Of a stretch of DNA of 64,000 nucleotides, positions 17,626-32,127 are shown one piece after another; the first letter of the stretch is position 1; each line of letters opens with the position of its first letter. The stretch is from Lasioglossum baleicum. Taxonomy: Eukaryota > Arthropoda > Insecta > Hymenoptera > Halictidae. The stretch spans positions 1 through 64,000 of the forward strand of contig NW_027469288.1 of the NCBI RefSeq assembly GCF_051020765.1, read 5' to 3'. A program made the position numbers and the translations under genes. The notes under the pieces are model-generated. The model was not told the origin of the DNA. It did no database searches and saw only the letters and a list, made by a program, of their open reading frames with translations.

Positions 17626-19997
17626 TATGCGTTATGCGTTATGCGTTATGCGTTATGCGTTATGCGTTATGCGTTATGCGTTATGCGTTATGCGTTATGC
17701 GTTATGCGTTATGGATTATGCGTTTTGCGTTATGCTTTATGGGTTATGCGTCATGCGTTATGCGTTATGCGTTATGCGTTATGCGTTATGCGTTATGCGT
17801 TATGCGTTATCGGCTTTGCGTTATGCGTTATGGGTTATGCGTTATCTGTTATGGATTATGCGTTATGCATTATGCGTAATGCGGTATGGGTTATACGTTG
17901 TGCGTTATCCGTTATCCGTTATCCGTTATGCGTTATGCGTTATGCGTTATGCCTTATGCGTTATGCGTTATCGGCTTTGCGTTATGCGTCATGCGTTATG
18001 GGTTATGCGTTATCCGTTATGGATTATGCGTTATGCATTATGCGTTATGCGTTATGCGTTTTGCGTTATGCGTTATGCGTTATGCGTTATGCGTTATGCG
18101 TTATGCGTTATGCGTTATGCGTTATGCGTTATGCGTTATGCGTTATGCGTTATGCGTTATGCGTTATGCGTTATGCGTTATGCGTTATGCGTTATGCGTT
18201 AAGCGTAATGCGTTGTGCGTTATGCGTTATGCGTTATGCGTTATGCGTTATGCGTTATGCGTTATGCGTTATGCGTTATGCGTTATGCGTTATGCGTTAT
18301 GCGTTATGCGTTATGCGTTATGCGTTATGCGTTATGCGTTATGCGTTATGCGTTATGCGTTATGCGTTATGCGTTATGCGTTATGCGTTATGCCTTATGC
18401 GTTATGCGTTATCGGCTTTGCGTTATGCGTCATGCGTTATGGGTTATGCGTTATCCGTTATGGATTATGCGTTTTGCGTTATGCTTTATGGGTTATGCGT
18501 CATGCGTTATGCGTTATGCGTTATGCGTTATGCGTTATGCGTTATGCGTTATCGGCTTTGCGTTATGCGTTATGGGTTATGCGTTATCTGTTATGGATTA
18601 TGCGTTATGCATTATGCGTAATGCGGTATGGGTTATACGTTGTGCGTTATCCGTTATCCGTTATCCGTTATGCGTTATGCGTTATGCGTTATGCCTTATG
18701 CGTTATGCGTTATCGGCTTTGCGTTATGCGTCATGCGTTATGGGTTATGCGTTATCCGTTATGGATTATGCGTTATGCATTATGCGTTATGCGTTATGCG
18801 TTTTGCGTTATGCGTTATGCGTTATGCGTTATGCGTTATGCGTTATGCGTTATGCGTTATGCGTTATGCGTTATGCGTTATGCGTTATGCGTTATGCGTT
18901 ATGCGTTATGCGTTATGCGTTATGCGTTATGCGTTATGCGTTATGCGTTATGCGTTATGCGTTATGCGTTAAGCGTAGTGCGTTGTGCGTTATGCGTTAT
19001 GCGTTATGCGTTATGCGTTATGCGTTATGCGTTATGCGTTATGCGTTATGCGTTATGCGTTATGCGTTATGCGTTATGCGTTATGCGTTATGCGTTATGC
19101 GTTATGCGTTATGCGTTATGCGTTATGCGTTATGCGTTATGCGTTATGCGTTATGCGTTATGCGTTATGCGTTATGCGTTATGCGTTATGCGTTATGCGT
19201 TATGCGTTATGCGTTATGCGTTATGCGTTATGCGTTATGCGTTATGCGTTATGCGGTATGCGTTATGCGTTATGCGTTATGCGTTATGCGTTATGCGTTA
19301 TGCGTTATGCGTTATGCGTTATGCGTTATGCGTTATGCGTTATGCGTTATGCGTTATGCGTTATGCGTTATGCGTTATGCGTTATGCGTTATGCGTTATG
19401 CGTTATGCGTTATGCGTTATGCGTTATGCGTTATGCGTTATGCGTTATGCGTTATGCGTTAAGCGTAATGCGTTGTGCGTTATGCGTTATGCGTTATGCG
19501 TTATGCGTTATGCGTTATGCGTTATGCGTTATGCGTTATGCGTTATGCGTTATGCGTTATGCGTTATGCGTTATGCGTTATGCGTTATGCGTTATGCGTT
19601 ATGCGTTATGCGTTATGCGTTATGCGTTATGCGTTATGCGTTATGCGTTATGCGTTATGCGTTATGCGTTATGCGTTATGCGTTATGCGTTATGCGTTAT
19701 GCGTTATGCGTTATGCGTTATGCGTTATGCGTTATGCGTTATGCGTTATGCGTTATGCGTTATGCGTTATGCGTTATGCGTTATGCGTTATGCGTTATGC
19801 GTTATGCGTTATGCGTTATGCGTTATGCGTTATGCGTTATGCGTTATGCGTTATGCGTTATGCGTTATGCGTTATGCGTTATGCGTTATGCGTTATGCGT
19901 TATGCGTTATGCGTTATGCGTTATGCGTTATGCGTTATGCGTTATGCGTTATGCGTTATGCGTTATGCGTTATGCGTTATGCGTTATGCGTTATGCG

Positions 19998-22900
19998 TCA
20001 TGCGTTATGCGTTATGCGATATGCGTTATGCGTTTTGCGTTATGCGTTATGCGTTATGCTTTATGGGTTATGCGTAATGCGTTATGCGTTATCGGCTTTG
20101 CGTTATGCGTTATGCGATATGCGCTATGTGTTATGCGTTATGCGTTATGCGTTATGCGTTATGCGTAATGCGTTATGCGTTATGCGTTATGCGTTATGCG
20201 TTATGCGTTATGCGTTATGCGTTATGCGTTATGCGTTATGCGTTATGCGTTATGCGTTATGCGTTATGCGTTATGCGTTATGCGTTATGCGTTATGCGTT
20301 ATGCGTTATGCGTTATGCGTTATGCGTTATGCGTTATGCGTTATGCGATATGCGTTATGCGTTATGCGTTATGCGTTATGCGTTATGCGTTATGCGTTAT
20401 GCGTTATGCGTTATGCGTTATGCGTTATGCGTTATGCGTTATGCGTTATGCGTTATGCGTTATGCGTTATGCGTTATGCGTTATGCGTTATGCGTTATGC
20501 GTTATGCCTTATGCGTTATGCGTTATCGGCTTTGCGTTATGCGTCATGCGTTATGGGTTATGCGTTATCCGTTATGGATTATGCGTTTTGCGTTATGCTT
20601 TATGGGTTATGCGTCATGCGTTATGCGTTATGCGTTATGCGTTATGCGTTATGCGTTATGCGTTATGCGTTATCGGCTTTGCGTTATGCGTTATGGGTTA
20701 TGCGTTATCTGTTATGGATTATGCGTTATGCATTATGCGTAATGCGGTATGGGTTATACGTTGTGCGTTATCCGTTATCCGTTATCCGTTATGCGTTATG
20801 CGTTATGCGTTATGCCTTATGCGTTATGCGTTATCGGCTTTGCGTTATGCGTCATGCGTTATGGGTTATGCGTTATCCGTTATGGATTATGCGTTATGCA
20901 TTATGCGTTATGCGTTATGCGTTATGCGTTATGCGTTATGCGTTATGCGTTATGCGTTATGCGTTATGCGTTATGCGTTATGCGTTATGCGTTATGCGTT
21001 ATGCGTTATGCGTTATGCGTTATGCGTTATGCGTTATGCCTTATGCGTTATGCGTTATCGGCTTTGCGTTATGCGTCATGCGTTATGGGTTATGCGTTAT
21101 CCGTTATGGATTATGCGTTTTGCGTTATGCTTTATGGGTTATGCGTCATGCGTTATGCGTTATGCGTTATGCGTTATGCGTTATGCGTTATGCGTTATGC
21201 GTTATCGGCTTTGCGTTATGCGTTATGGGTTATGCGTTATCTGTTATGGATTATGCGTTATGCATTATGCGTAATGCGGTATGGGTTATACGTTGTGCGT
21301 TATCCGTTATCCGTTATCCGTTATGCGTTATGCGTTATGCGTTATGCCTTATGCGTTATGCGTTATCGGCTTTGCGTTATGCGTCATGCGTTATGGGTTA
21401 TGCGTTATCCGTTATGGATTATGCGTTATGCATTATGCGTTATGCGTTATGCGTTTTGCGTTATGCGTTATGCGTTATGCGTTATGCGTTATGCGTTATG
21501 CGTTATGCGTTATGCGTTATGCGTTATGCGTTATGCGTTATGCGTTATGCGTTATGCGTTATGCGTTATGCGTTATGCGTTATGCGTTATGCGTTATGCG
21601 TTATGCGTTATGCGTTATGCGTTATGCGTTATGCGTTATGCGTTATGCGTTATGCGTTATGCGTTATGCGTTATGCGTTATGCGTTATGCGTTATGCGTT
21701 ATGCGTTATGCGTTATGCGTTATGCGTTATGCGTTATGCGTTATGCGTTATGCGTTATGCGTTATGCGTTATGCGTTATGCGTTATGCGTTATGCGTTAT
21801 GCGTTATGCGTTATGCGTTATGCGTTATGCGTTATGCGTTATGCGTTATGCGTTATGCGTTATGCGTTATGCGTTATGCGTTATGCGTTATGCGTTATGC
21901 GTTATGCGTTATGCGTTATGCGTTATGCGTTATGCGTTATGCGTTATGCGTTATGCGTTATGCGTTATGCGTTATGCGTTATGCGTTATGCGTTATGCGT
22001 TATGCGTTATGCGTTATGCGTTATGCGTTATGCGTTATGCGTTATGCGTTATGCGTTATGCGTTATGCGTTATGCGTTATACGTTATGCGTTATGCGTTA
22101 TGCGTTATGCGTTATGCGTCATGCGTTATGCGTTATGCGATATGCGTTATGCGTTTTGCGTTATGCGTTATGCGTTATGCTTTATGGGTTATGCGTAATG
22201 CGTTATGCGTTATCGGCTTTGCGTTATGCGTTATGCGATATGCGCTATGTGTTATGCGTTATGCGTTATGCGTTATGCGTTATGCGTAATGCGTTATGCG
22301 TTATGCGTTATGCGTTATGCGTTATGCGTTATGCGTTATGCGTTATGCGTTATGCGTTATGCGTTATGCGTTATGCGTTATGCGTTATGCGTTATGCGTT
22401 ATGCGTTATGCGTTATGCGTTATGCGTTATGCGTTATGCGTTATGCGTTATGCGTTATGCGTTATGCGTTATGCGTTATGCGTTATGCGTTATGCGTTAT
22501 GCGTTATGCGTTATGCGTTATGCGTTATGCGTTATGCGTTATGCGTTATGCGTTATGCGTTATGCGTTATGCGTTATGCGTTATGCGTTATGCGTTATGC
22601 GTTATGCGTTATGCGTTATGCGTTATGCGTTATGCGTTATGCGTTATGCGTTATGCGTTATGCGTTATGCGTTATGCGTTATGCGTTATGCGTTATGCGT
22701 TATGCGTTATGCGTTATGCGTTATGCGTTATGCGTTATGCGTTATGCGTTATGCGTTATGCGTTATGCGTTATGCGTTATGCGTTATGCGTTATGCGTTA
22801 TGCGTTATGCGTTATGCGTTATGCGTTATGCGTTATGCGTTATGCGTTATGCGTTATGCGTTATGCGTTATGCGTTATGCGTTATGCGTTATGCGTTATG

Positions 22901-25145
22901 CGTCATGCGTTATGCGTTATGCGATATGCGTTATGCGTTTTGCGTTATGCGTTATGCGTTATGCTTTATGGGTTATGCGTAATGCGTTATGCGTTATCGG
23001 CTTTGCGTTATGCGTTATGCGATATGCGCTATGTGTTATGCGTTATGCGTTATGCGTTATGCGTTATGCGTAATGCGTTATGCGTTATGCGTTATGCGTT
23101 ATGCGTTATGCGTTATGCGTTATGCGTTATGCGTTATGCGTTATGCGTTATGCGTTATGCGTTATGCGTTATGCGTTATGCGTTATGCGTTATGCGTTAT
23201 GCGTTATGCGTTATGCGTTATGCGTTATGCGTTATGCGTTATGCGTTATGCGTTATGCGTTATGCGATATGCGTTATGCGTTATGCGTTATGCGTTATGC
23301 GTTATGCGTTATGCGTTATGCGTTATGCGTTATGCGTTATGCGTTATGCGTTATGCGTTATGCGTTATGCGTTATGCGTTATGCGTTATGCGTTATGCGT
23401 TATGCGTTATGCGTTATGCCTTATGCGTTATGCGTTATCGGCTTTGCGTTATGCGTCATGCGTTATGGGTTATGCGTTATCCGTTATGGATTATGCGTTT
23501 TGCGTTATGCTTTATGGGTTATGCGTCATGCGTTATGCGTTATGCGTTATGCGTTATGCGTTATGCGTTATGCGTTATGCGTTATCGGCTTTGCGTTATG
23601 CGTTATGGGTTATGCGTTATCTGTTATGGATTATGCGTTATGCATTATGCGTAATGCGGTATGGGTTATACGTTGTGCGTTATCCGTTATCCGTTATCCG
23701 TTATGCGTTATGCGTTATGCGTTATGCCTTATGCGTTATGCGTTATCGGCTTTGCGTTATGCGTCATGCGTTATGGGTTATGCGTTATCCGTTATGGATT
23801 ATGCGTTATGCATTATGCGTTATGCGTTATGCGTTATGCGTTATGCGTTATGCGTTATGCGTTATGCGTTATGCGTTATGCGTTATGCGTTATGCGTTAT
23901 GCGTTATGCGTTATGCGTTATGCGTTATGCGTTATGCGTTATGCGTTATGCCTTATGCGTTATGCGTTATCGGCTTTGCGTTATGCGTCATGCGTTATGG
24001 GTTATGCGTTATCCGTTATGGATTATGCGTTTTGCGTTATGCTTTATGGGTTATGCGTCATGCGTTATGCGTTATGCGTTATGCGTTATGCGTTATGCGT
24101 TATGCGTTATGCGTTATCGGCTTTGCGTTATGCGTTATGGGTTATGCGTTATCTGTTATGGATTATGCGTTATGCATTATGCGTAATGCGGTATGGGTTA
24201 TACGTTGTGCGTTATCCGTTATCCGTTATCCGTTATGCGTTATGCGTTATGCGTTATGCCTTATGCGTTATGCGTTATCGGCTTTGCGTTATGCGTCATG
24301 CGTTATGGGTTATGCGTTATCCGTTATGGATTATGCGTTATGCATTATGCGTTATGCGTTATGCGTTTTGCGTTATGCGTTATGCGTTATGCGTTATGCG
24401 TTATGCGTTATGCGTTATGCGTTATGCGTTATGCGTTATGCGTTATGCGTTATGCGTTATGCGTTATGCGTTATGCGTTATGCGTTATGCGTTATGCGTT
24501 ATGCGTTATGCGTTATGCGTTATGCGTTATGCGTTATGCGTTATGCGTTATGCGTTATGCGTTATGCGTTATGCGTTATGCGTTATGCGTTATGCGTTAT
24601 GCGTTATGCGTTATGCGTTATGCGTTATGCGTTATGCGTTATGCGTTATGCGTTATGCGTTATGCGTTATGCGTTATGCGTTATGCGTTATGCGTTATGC
24701 GTTATGCGTTATGCGTTATGCGTTATGCGTTATGCGTTATGCGTTATGCGTTATGCGTTATGCGTTATGCGTTATGCGTTATGCGTTATGCGTTATGCGT
24801 TATGCGTTATGCGTTATGCGTTATGCGTTATGCGTTATGCGTTATGCGTTATGCGTTATGCGTTATGCGTTATGCGTTATGCGTTATGCGTTATGCGTTA
24901 TGCGTTATGCGTTATGCGTTATGCGTTATGCGTTATACGTTATGCGTTATGCGTTATGCGTTATGCGTTATGCGTCATGCGTTATGCGTTATGCGATATG
25001 CGTTATGCGTTTTGCGTTATGCGTTATGCGTTATGCTTTATGGGTTATGCGTAATGCGTTATGCGTTATCGGCTTTGCGTTATGCGTTATGCGATATGCG
25101 CTATGTGTTATGCGTTATGCGTTATGCGTTATGCGTTATGCGTAA
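19998..25145 (+). repeat. Tandem pair of ~2.9-kb satellite blocks
   Basis: Two successive blocks, about 19998-22900 and 22901-25145, share the order of type II and type III cassettes. Corresponding landmarks are offset by 2905-2912 bp (20749 with 23661, 21281 with 24193). A rare TTATACG unit at 22081 recurs at 24937, with the offset reduced to 2856 by a loss of eight units. All length differences are multiples of 7. Confidence 0.75.
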
Positions 25146-27217
25146 TGCGTTATGCGTTATGCGTTATGCGTTATGCGTTATGCGTTATGCGTTATGCGTT
25201 ATGCGTTATGCGTTATGCGTTATGCGTTATGCGTTATGCGTTATGCGTTATGCGTTATGCGTTATGCGTTATGCGTTATGCGTTATGCGTTATGCGTTAT
25301 GCGTTATGCGTTATGCGTTATGCGTTATGCGTTATGCGTTATGCGTTATGCGTTATACGTTATGCGGTACGCGTAATGCGTTATGCGTTATGCGTTTTGC
25401 GTTATGCGTTATGCGTTATCGGCTTTGCGTTATGCGTTATGGGTTATGCGTTATCTGTTATGGATTATGCGTTATGCATTATGCGTAATGCGGTATGGGT
25501 TATGCGTTGTGCGTTATCCGTTATCTGTAATGCGTTATGCATTATGCGTTATGCCTTATGCGTTATGCGTTATCGGCTTTGCGTTATGCGTCATGCGTTA
25601 TGGGTTATGCGTTATCCGTTATGGATTATGCGTTATGCATTATGCGTTACGCGTTATGCGTTATGCGTTTTGCGTTATGCGTTATGCGTTATCGGCTTTG
25701 CGTTATGCGTTATGGGTTATGCGTTATCTGTTATGGATTATGCGTTATTCATTATGCGTAATGCGGTATGGGTTATGCGTTGTGCGTTATCCGTTATCTG
25801 TAATGCGTTATGCATTATGCGTTATGCCTTATGCGTTATGCGTTATCGGCTTTGCGTTATGCGTCATGCGTTATGGGTTATGCGTTATCCGTTATGGATT
25901 ATGCGTTATGCGTTATGCGTTATGCGTTATGCGTTATGCGTTATGCGTTATGCGTTATGGGTTATGCGTTATCCGTTATGGATTATGCGTTTTGCGTTAT
26001 GCTTTATGGGTTATGCGTCATGCGTTATGCGTTATGCGTTATGCGTTATGCGTTATGCGTTATGCGTTATGCGTTATGCGTTATCGGCTTTGCGTTATGC
26101 GTTATGGGTTATGCGTTATCTGTTATGGATTATGCGTTATGCATTATGCGTAATGCGGTATGGGTTATGCGTTGTGCGTTATCCGTTATCCGTTATCCGT
26201 TATGCGTTATGCGTTATGCGTTATGCCTTATGCGTTATGCGTTATCGGCTTTGCGTTATGCGTCATGCGTTATGGGTTATGCGTTATCCGTTATGGATTA
26301 TGCGTTATGCATTATGCGTTATGCGTTATGCGTTTTGCGTTATGCGTTATGCGTTATGCGTTATGCGTTATGCGTTATGCGTTATGCGTTATGCGTTATG
26401 CGTTATGCGTTATGCGTTATGCGTTATGCGTTAAGCGTAATGCGTTGTGCGTTATGCGTTATGCGTTCTGCGTTATGCGTTATGCGTTATGCGTTATGCG
26501 TTATGCGTTATGCGTTATGCGTTATGCGTTATGCGTTATGCGTTATGCGTTATGCGTTATGCGTTATGCGTTATGCGTTATGCGTTATGCGTTATGCGTT
26601 ATGCGTTATGCGTTATGCGTTATGCGTTATGCGTTATGCGTTATGCGTTATGCGTTATGCGTTATGCGTTATGCGTTATGCGTTATGCGTTATGCGTTAT
26701 GCGTTATGCGTTATGCGTTATGCGTTATGCGTTATGCGTTATGCGTTATGCGTTATGCGTTATGCGTTATGCGTTATGCGTTATGCGTTATGCGTTATGC
26801 GTTATGCGTTATGCGTTATGCGTTATGCGTTATGCGTTATGCGTTATGCGTTATGCGTTATGCGTTATGCGTTATGCGTTTTGCGTTATGCGTTATGCGT
26901 AATGCGTTATGCTTTATGGGTTATGCCTTATGCGTTATGCGTTATCGGCTTTGCGTTATGCGTAATGCGCTATGGGTTATGCGTTGTGCGTTATCCGTTA
27001 TGCGTTATGCGTTATGCGTTATGCGTTATGCGTTATGCTTTATGCGTTATGCGTTATGCGTTATGCGTTATGCGTTATGCGTTATGCGTTATGCGTTATG
27101 CGTTATGCGTTATGCGTTATGCGTTATGCGTTATGCGTTATGCGTAATGCGTTGTGCGTTATGCGTTATGCGTTATGCGTTATGCGTTATGCGTTATGCG
27201 TTATGCGTTATGCGTAA
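24974..27217 (+). repeat. Duplicated satellite block, copy A (partner 32128-34190)
   Basis: Rare variants identify the pair. A GGTACGCG unit at 25370 recurs at 32538 and a TTATTCA unit at 25750 at 32918, both exactly 7168 bp apart. The flanking type III cassette (24974 with 32128) and the right end (about 26963 with 34012) also match, with small unit-number changes. Confidence 0.8.
25360..25925 (+). repeat. 273-bp (39-unit) tandem dimer of variant cassettes
   Basis: Two copies of a 273-bp arrangement lie head to tail. It has TTTTGCG, TTATCGG/CTTTGCG, TTATGGG, TTATCTG, TTATGGA, TTATGCA, GGTATGGG, GTGCG, TTATCCG and a second TTATCTG followed by TAATGCG. The same dimer, with 273-bp spacing, occurs near 32530-33090, 38765-39320, 52015-52590, 55500-56010 and 62280-62785. 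Single copies occur near 5380-5690, 34610-34880 and 52975-53265. Confidence 0.75.
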
Positions 27218-28483
27218 TGCGTTATGCGTTATGCGTTATGCGTTATGCGTTATGCGTTATGCGTTATGCGTTATGCGTTATGCGTTATGCGTTATGCGTT
27301 ATGCGTTATGCGTTATGCGTTATGCGTTATGCGTTATGCGGTATGCGTTATGCGTTATGCGTTATGCGTTATGCGTTATGCGTTATGCGTTATGCGTTAT
27401 GCGTTATGCGTTATGCGTTATGCGTTATGCGTTATGCGTTATGCGTTATGCGTTATGCGTTATGCGTTATGCGTTATGCGTTATGCGTTATGCGTTATGC
27501 GTTATGCGTTATGCGTTATGCGTTATGCGTTATGCGTTTTGCGTTATGCGTTATGCGTTATCGGCTTTGCGTTATGCGTTATGGGTTATGCGTTATCTGT
27601 TATGGATTATGCGTTATGCATTATGCGTAATGCGGTATGGGTTATGCGTTGTGCGTTATCCGTTATCCGTTATGCGTTATGCGTTATGCGTTATGCCTTA
27701 TGCGTTATGCGTTATCGGCTTTGCGTTATGCGTCATGCGTTATGGGTTATGCGTTATCCGTTATGGATTATGCGTTATGCATTATGCGTTATGCGTTATG
27801 CGTTTTGCGTTATGCGTTATGCGTTATGCGTTATGCGTTATGCGTTATGCGTTATGCGTTATGCGTTATGCGTTATGCGTTATGCGTTATGCGTTATGCG
27901 TTATGCGTTATGCGTTATGCGTTATGCGTTATGCGTTATGCGTTATGCGTTATGCGTTATGCGTTATGCGTTATGCGTTATGCGTTATGCGTTATGCGTT
28001 ATGCGTTATGCGTTATGCGTTATGCGTTATGCGTTATGCGTTATGCGTTATGCGTTATGCGTTATGCGTTATGCGTTATGCGTTATGCGTTATGCGTTAT
28101 GCGTTATGCGTTATGCGATATGCGTTATGCGATATGCGTTATGCGTTATGCGTTATGCGTTATGCGTTATGCGTTATGCGTTATGCGTTATGCGTTATGC
28201 GTTATGCGTTATGCGTTATGCGTTATGCGTTATGCGTTATGCGTTATGCGTTATGCGTTATGCGTTATGCGTTATGCGTTATGCGTTATGCGTTATGCGT
28301 TATGCGTTATGCGTTATGGATTATGCGTTTTGCGTTATGCTTTATGGGTTATGCGTCATGCGTTATGCGTTATGCGTTATGCGTTATGCGTTATGCGTTA
28401 TGCGTTATCGGCTTTGCGTTATGCGTTATGGGTTATGCGTTATCTGTTATGGATTATGCGTTATGCATTATGCGTAATGCGGT

Positions 28484-29900
28484 ATGGGTTATACGTTGTG
28501 CGTTATCCGTTATCCGTTATCCGTTATGCGTTATGCGTTATGCGTTATGCCTTATGCGTTATGCGTTATCGGCTTTGCGTTATGCGTCATGCGTTATGGG
28601 TTATGCGTTATCCGTTATGGATTATGCGTTATGCATTATGCGTTATGCGTTATGCGTTTTGCGTTATGCGTTATGCGTTATGCGTTATGCGTTATGCGTT
28701 ATGCGTTATGCGTTATGCGTTATGCGTTATGCGTTATGCGTTATGCGTTATGCGTTATGCGTTATGCGTTATGCGTTATGCGTTATGCGTTATGCGTTAA
28801 GCGTAATGCGTTGTGCGTTATGCGTTATGCGTTATGCGTTATGCGTTATGCGTTATGCGTTATGCGTTATGCGTTATGCGTTATGCGTTATGCGTTATGC
28901 GTTATGCGTTATGCGTTATGCGTTATGCGTTATGCGTTATGCGTTATGCGTTATGCGTTATGCCTTATGCGTTATGCGTTATCGGCTTTGCGTTATGCGT
29001 CATGCGTTATGGGTTATGCGTTATCCGTTATGGATTATGCGTTTTGCGTTATGCTTTATGGGTTATGCGTCATGCGTTATGCGTTATGCGTTATGCGTTA
29101 TGCGTTATGCGTTATGCGTTATCGGCTTTGCGTTATGCGTTATGGGTTATGCGTTATCTGTTATGGATTATGCGTTATGCATTATGCGTAATGCGGTATG
29201 GGTTATACGTTGTGCGTTATCCGTTATCCGTTATCCGTTATGCGTTATGCGTTATGCGTTATGCCTTATGCGTTATGCGTTATCGGCTTTGCGTTATGCG
29301 TCATGCGTTATGGGTTATGCGTTATCCGTTATGGATTATGCGTTATGCATTATGCGTTATGCGTTATGCGTTTTGCGTTATGCGTTATGCGTTATGCGTT
29401 ATGCGTTATGCGTTATGCGTTATGCGTTATGCGTTATGCGTTATGCGTTATGCGTTATGCGTTATGCGTTATGCGTTATGCGTTATGCGTTATGCGTTAT
29501 GCGTTATGCGTTAAGCGTAATGCGTTGTGCGTTATGCGTTATGCGTTATGCGTTATGCGTTATGCGTTATGCGTTATGCGTTATGCGTTATGCGTTATGC
29601 GTTATGCGTTATGCGTTATGCGTTATGCGTTATGCGTTATGCGTTATGCGTTATGCGTTATGCGTTATGCGTTATGCGTTATGCGTTATGCGTTATGCGT
29701 TATGCGTTATGCGTTATGCGTTATGCGTTATGCGTTATGCGTTATGCGTTATGCGTTATGCGTTATGCGTTATGCGTTATGCGTTATGCGTTATGCGTTA
29801 TGCGTTATGCGTTATGCGTTATGCGTTATGCGTTATGCGTTATGCGTTATGCGTTATGCGTTATGCGTTATGCGTTATGCGTTATGCGTTATGCGTTATG
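28484..29900 (+). repeat. Local tandem duplication of ~714 bp
   Basis: A type II cassette with its TTAAGCG end (28484-29197) is followed by a second copy starting at 29198, an offset of exactly 102 units. A related pair with an offset of 742 bp lies at 17886 and 18628, next to the retrotransposon. Confidence 0.7.
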
Positions 29901-32127
29901 CGTTATGCGTTATGCGTTATGCGTTATGCGTTATGCGTTATGCGTTATGCGTTATGCGTTATGCGTTATGCGTTATGCGTTATGCGTTATGCGTTATGCG
30001 TTATGCGTTATGCGTTATGCGTTATGCGTCATGCGTTATGCGTTATGCGATATGCGTTATGCGTTTTGCGTTATGCGTTATGCGTTATGCTTTATGGGTT
30101 ATGCGTAATGCGTTATGCGTTATCGGCTTTGCGTTATGCGTTATGCGATATGCGCTATGTGTTATGCGTTATGCGTTATGCGTTATGCGTTATGCGTAAT
30201 GCGTTATGCGTTATGCGTTATGCGTTATGCGTTATGCGTTATGCGTTATGCGTTATGCGTTATGCGTTATGCGTTATGCGTTATGCGTTATGCGTTATGC
30301 GTTATGCGTTATGCGTTATGCGTTATGCGTTATGCGTTATGCGTTATGCGTTATGCGTTATGCGTTATGCGTTATGCGTTATGCGTTATGCGTTATGCGT
30401 TATGCGTTATGCGTTATGCGTTATGCGTTATGCGTTATGCCTTATGCGTTATGCGTTATCGGCTTTGCGTTATGCGTCATGCGTTATGGGTTATGCGTTA
30501 TCCGTTATGGATTATGCGTTTTGCGTTATGCTTTATGGGTTATGCGTCATGCGTTATGCGTTATGCGTTATGCGTTATGCGTTATGCGTTATGCGTTATG
30601 CGTTATGCGTTATCGGCTTTGCGTTATGCGTTATGGGTTATGCGTTATCTGTTATGGATTATGCGTTATGCATTATGCGTAATGCGGTATGGGTTATACG
30701 TTGTGCGTTATCCGTTATCCGTTATCCGTTATGCGTTATGCGTTATGCGTTATGCCTTATGCGTTATGCGTTATCGGCTTTGCGTTATGCGTCATGCGTT
30801 ATGGGTTATGCGTTATCCGTTATGGATTATGCGTTATGCATTATGCGTTATGCGTTATGCGTTATGCGTTATGCGTTATGCGTTATGCGTTATGCGTTAT
30901 GCGTTATGCGTTATGCGTTATGCGTTATGCGTTATGCGTTATGCGTTATGCCTTATGCGTTATGCGTTATCGGCTTTGCGTTATGCGTCATGCGTTATGG
31001 GTTATGCGTTATCCGTTATGGATTATGCGTTTTGCGTTATGCTTTATGGGTTATGCGTCATGCGTTATGCGTTATGCGTTATGCGTTATGCGTTATGCGT
31101 TATGCGTTATGCGTTATCGGCTTTGCGTTATGCGTTATGGGTTATGCGTTATCTGTTATGGATTATGCGTTATGCATTATGCGTAATGCGGTATGGGTTA
31201 TACGTTGTGCGTTATCCGTTATCCGTTATCCGTTATGCGTTATGCGTTATGCGTTATGCCTTATGCGTTATGCGTTATCGGCTTTGCGTTATGCGTCATG
31301 CGTTATGGGTTATGCGTTATCCGTTATGGATTATGCGTTATGCATTATGCGTTATGCGTTATGCGTTTTGCGTTATGCGTTATGCGTTATGCGTTATGCG
31401 TTATGCGTTATGCGTTATGCGTTATGCGTTATGCGTTATGCGTTATGCGTTATGCGTTATGCGTTATGCGTTATGCGTTATGCGTTATGCGTTATGCGTT
31501 ATGCGTTATGCGTTAAGCGTAATGCGTTGTGCGTTATGCGTTATGCGTTATGCGTTATGCGTTATGCGTTATGCGTTATGCGTTATGCGTTATGCGTTAT
31601 GCGTTATGCGTTATGCGTTATGCGTTATGCGTTATGCGTTATGCGTTATGCGTTATGCGTTATGCGTTATGCGTTATGCGTTATGCGTTATGCGTTATGC
31701 GTTATGCGTTATGCGTTATGCGTTATGCGTTATGCGTTATGCGTTATGCGTTATGCGTTATGCGTTATGCGTTATGCGTTATGCGTTATGCGTTATGCGT
31801 TATGCGTTATGCGTTATGCGTTATGCGTTATGCGTTATGCGTTATGCGTTATGCGTTATGCGTTATGCGTTATGCGTTATGCGTTATGCGTTATGCGTTA
31901 TGCGTTATGCGTTATGCGTTATGCGTTATGCGTTATGCGTTATGCGTTATGCGTTATGCGTTATGCGTTATGCGTTATGCGTTATGCGTTATGCGTTATG
32001 CGTTATGCGTTATGCGTTATGCGTTATGCGTTATGCGTTATGCGTTATGCGTTATGCGTTATGCGTTATGCGTTATGCGTTATGCGTTATGCGTTATGCG
32101 TTATGCGTTATGCGTTATGCGTTATGC

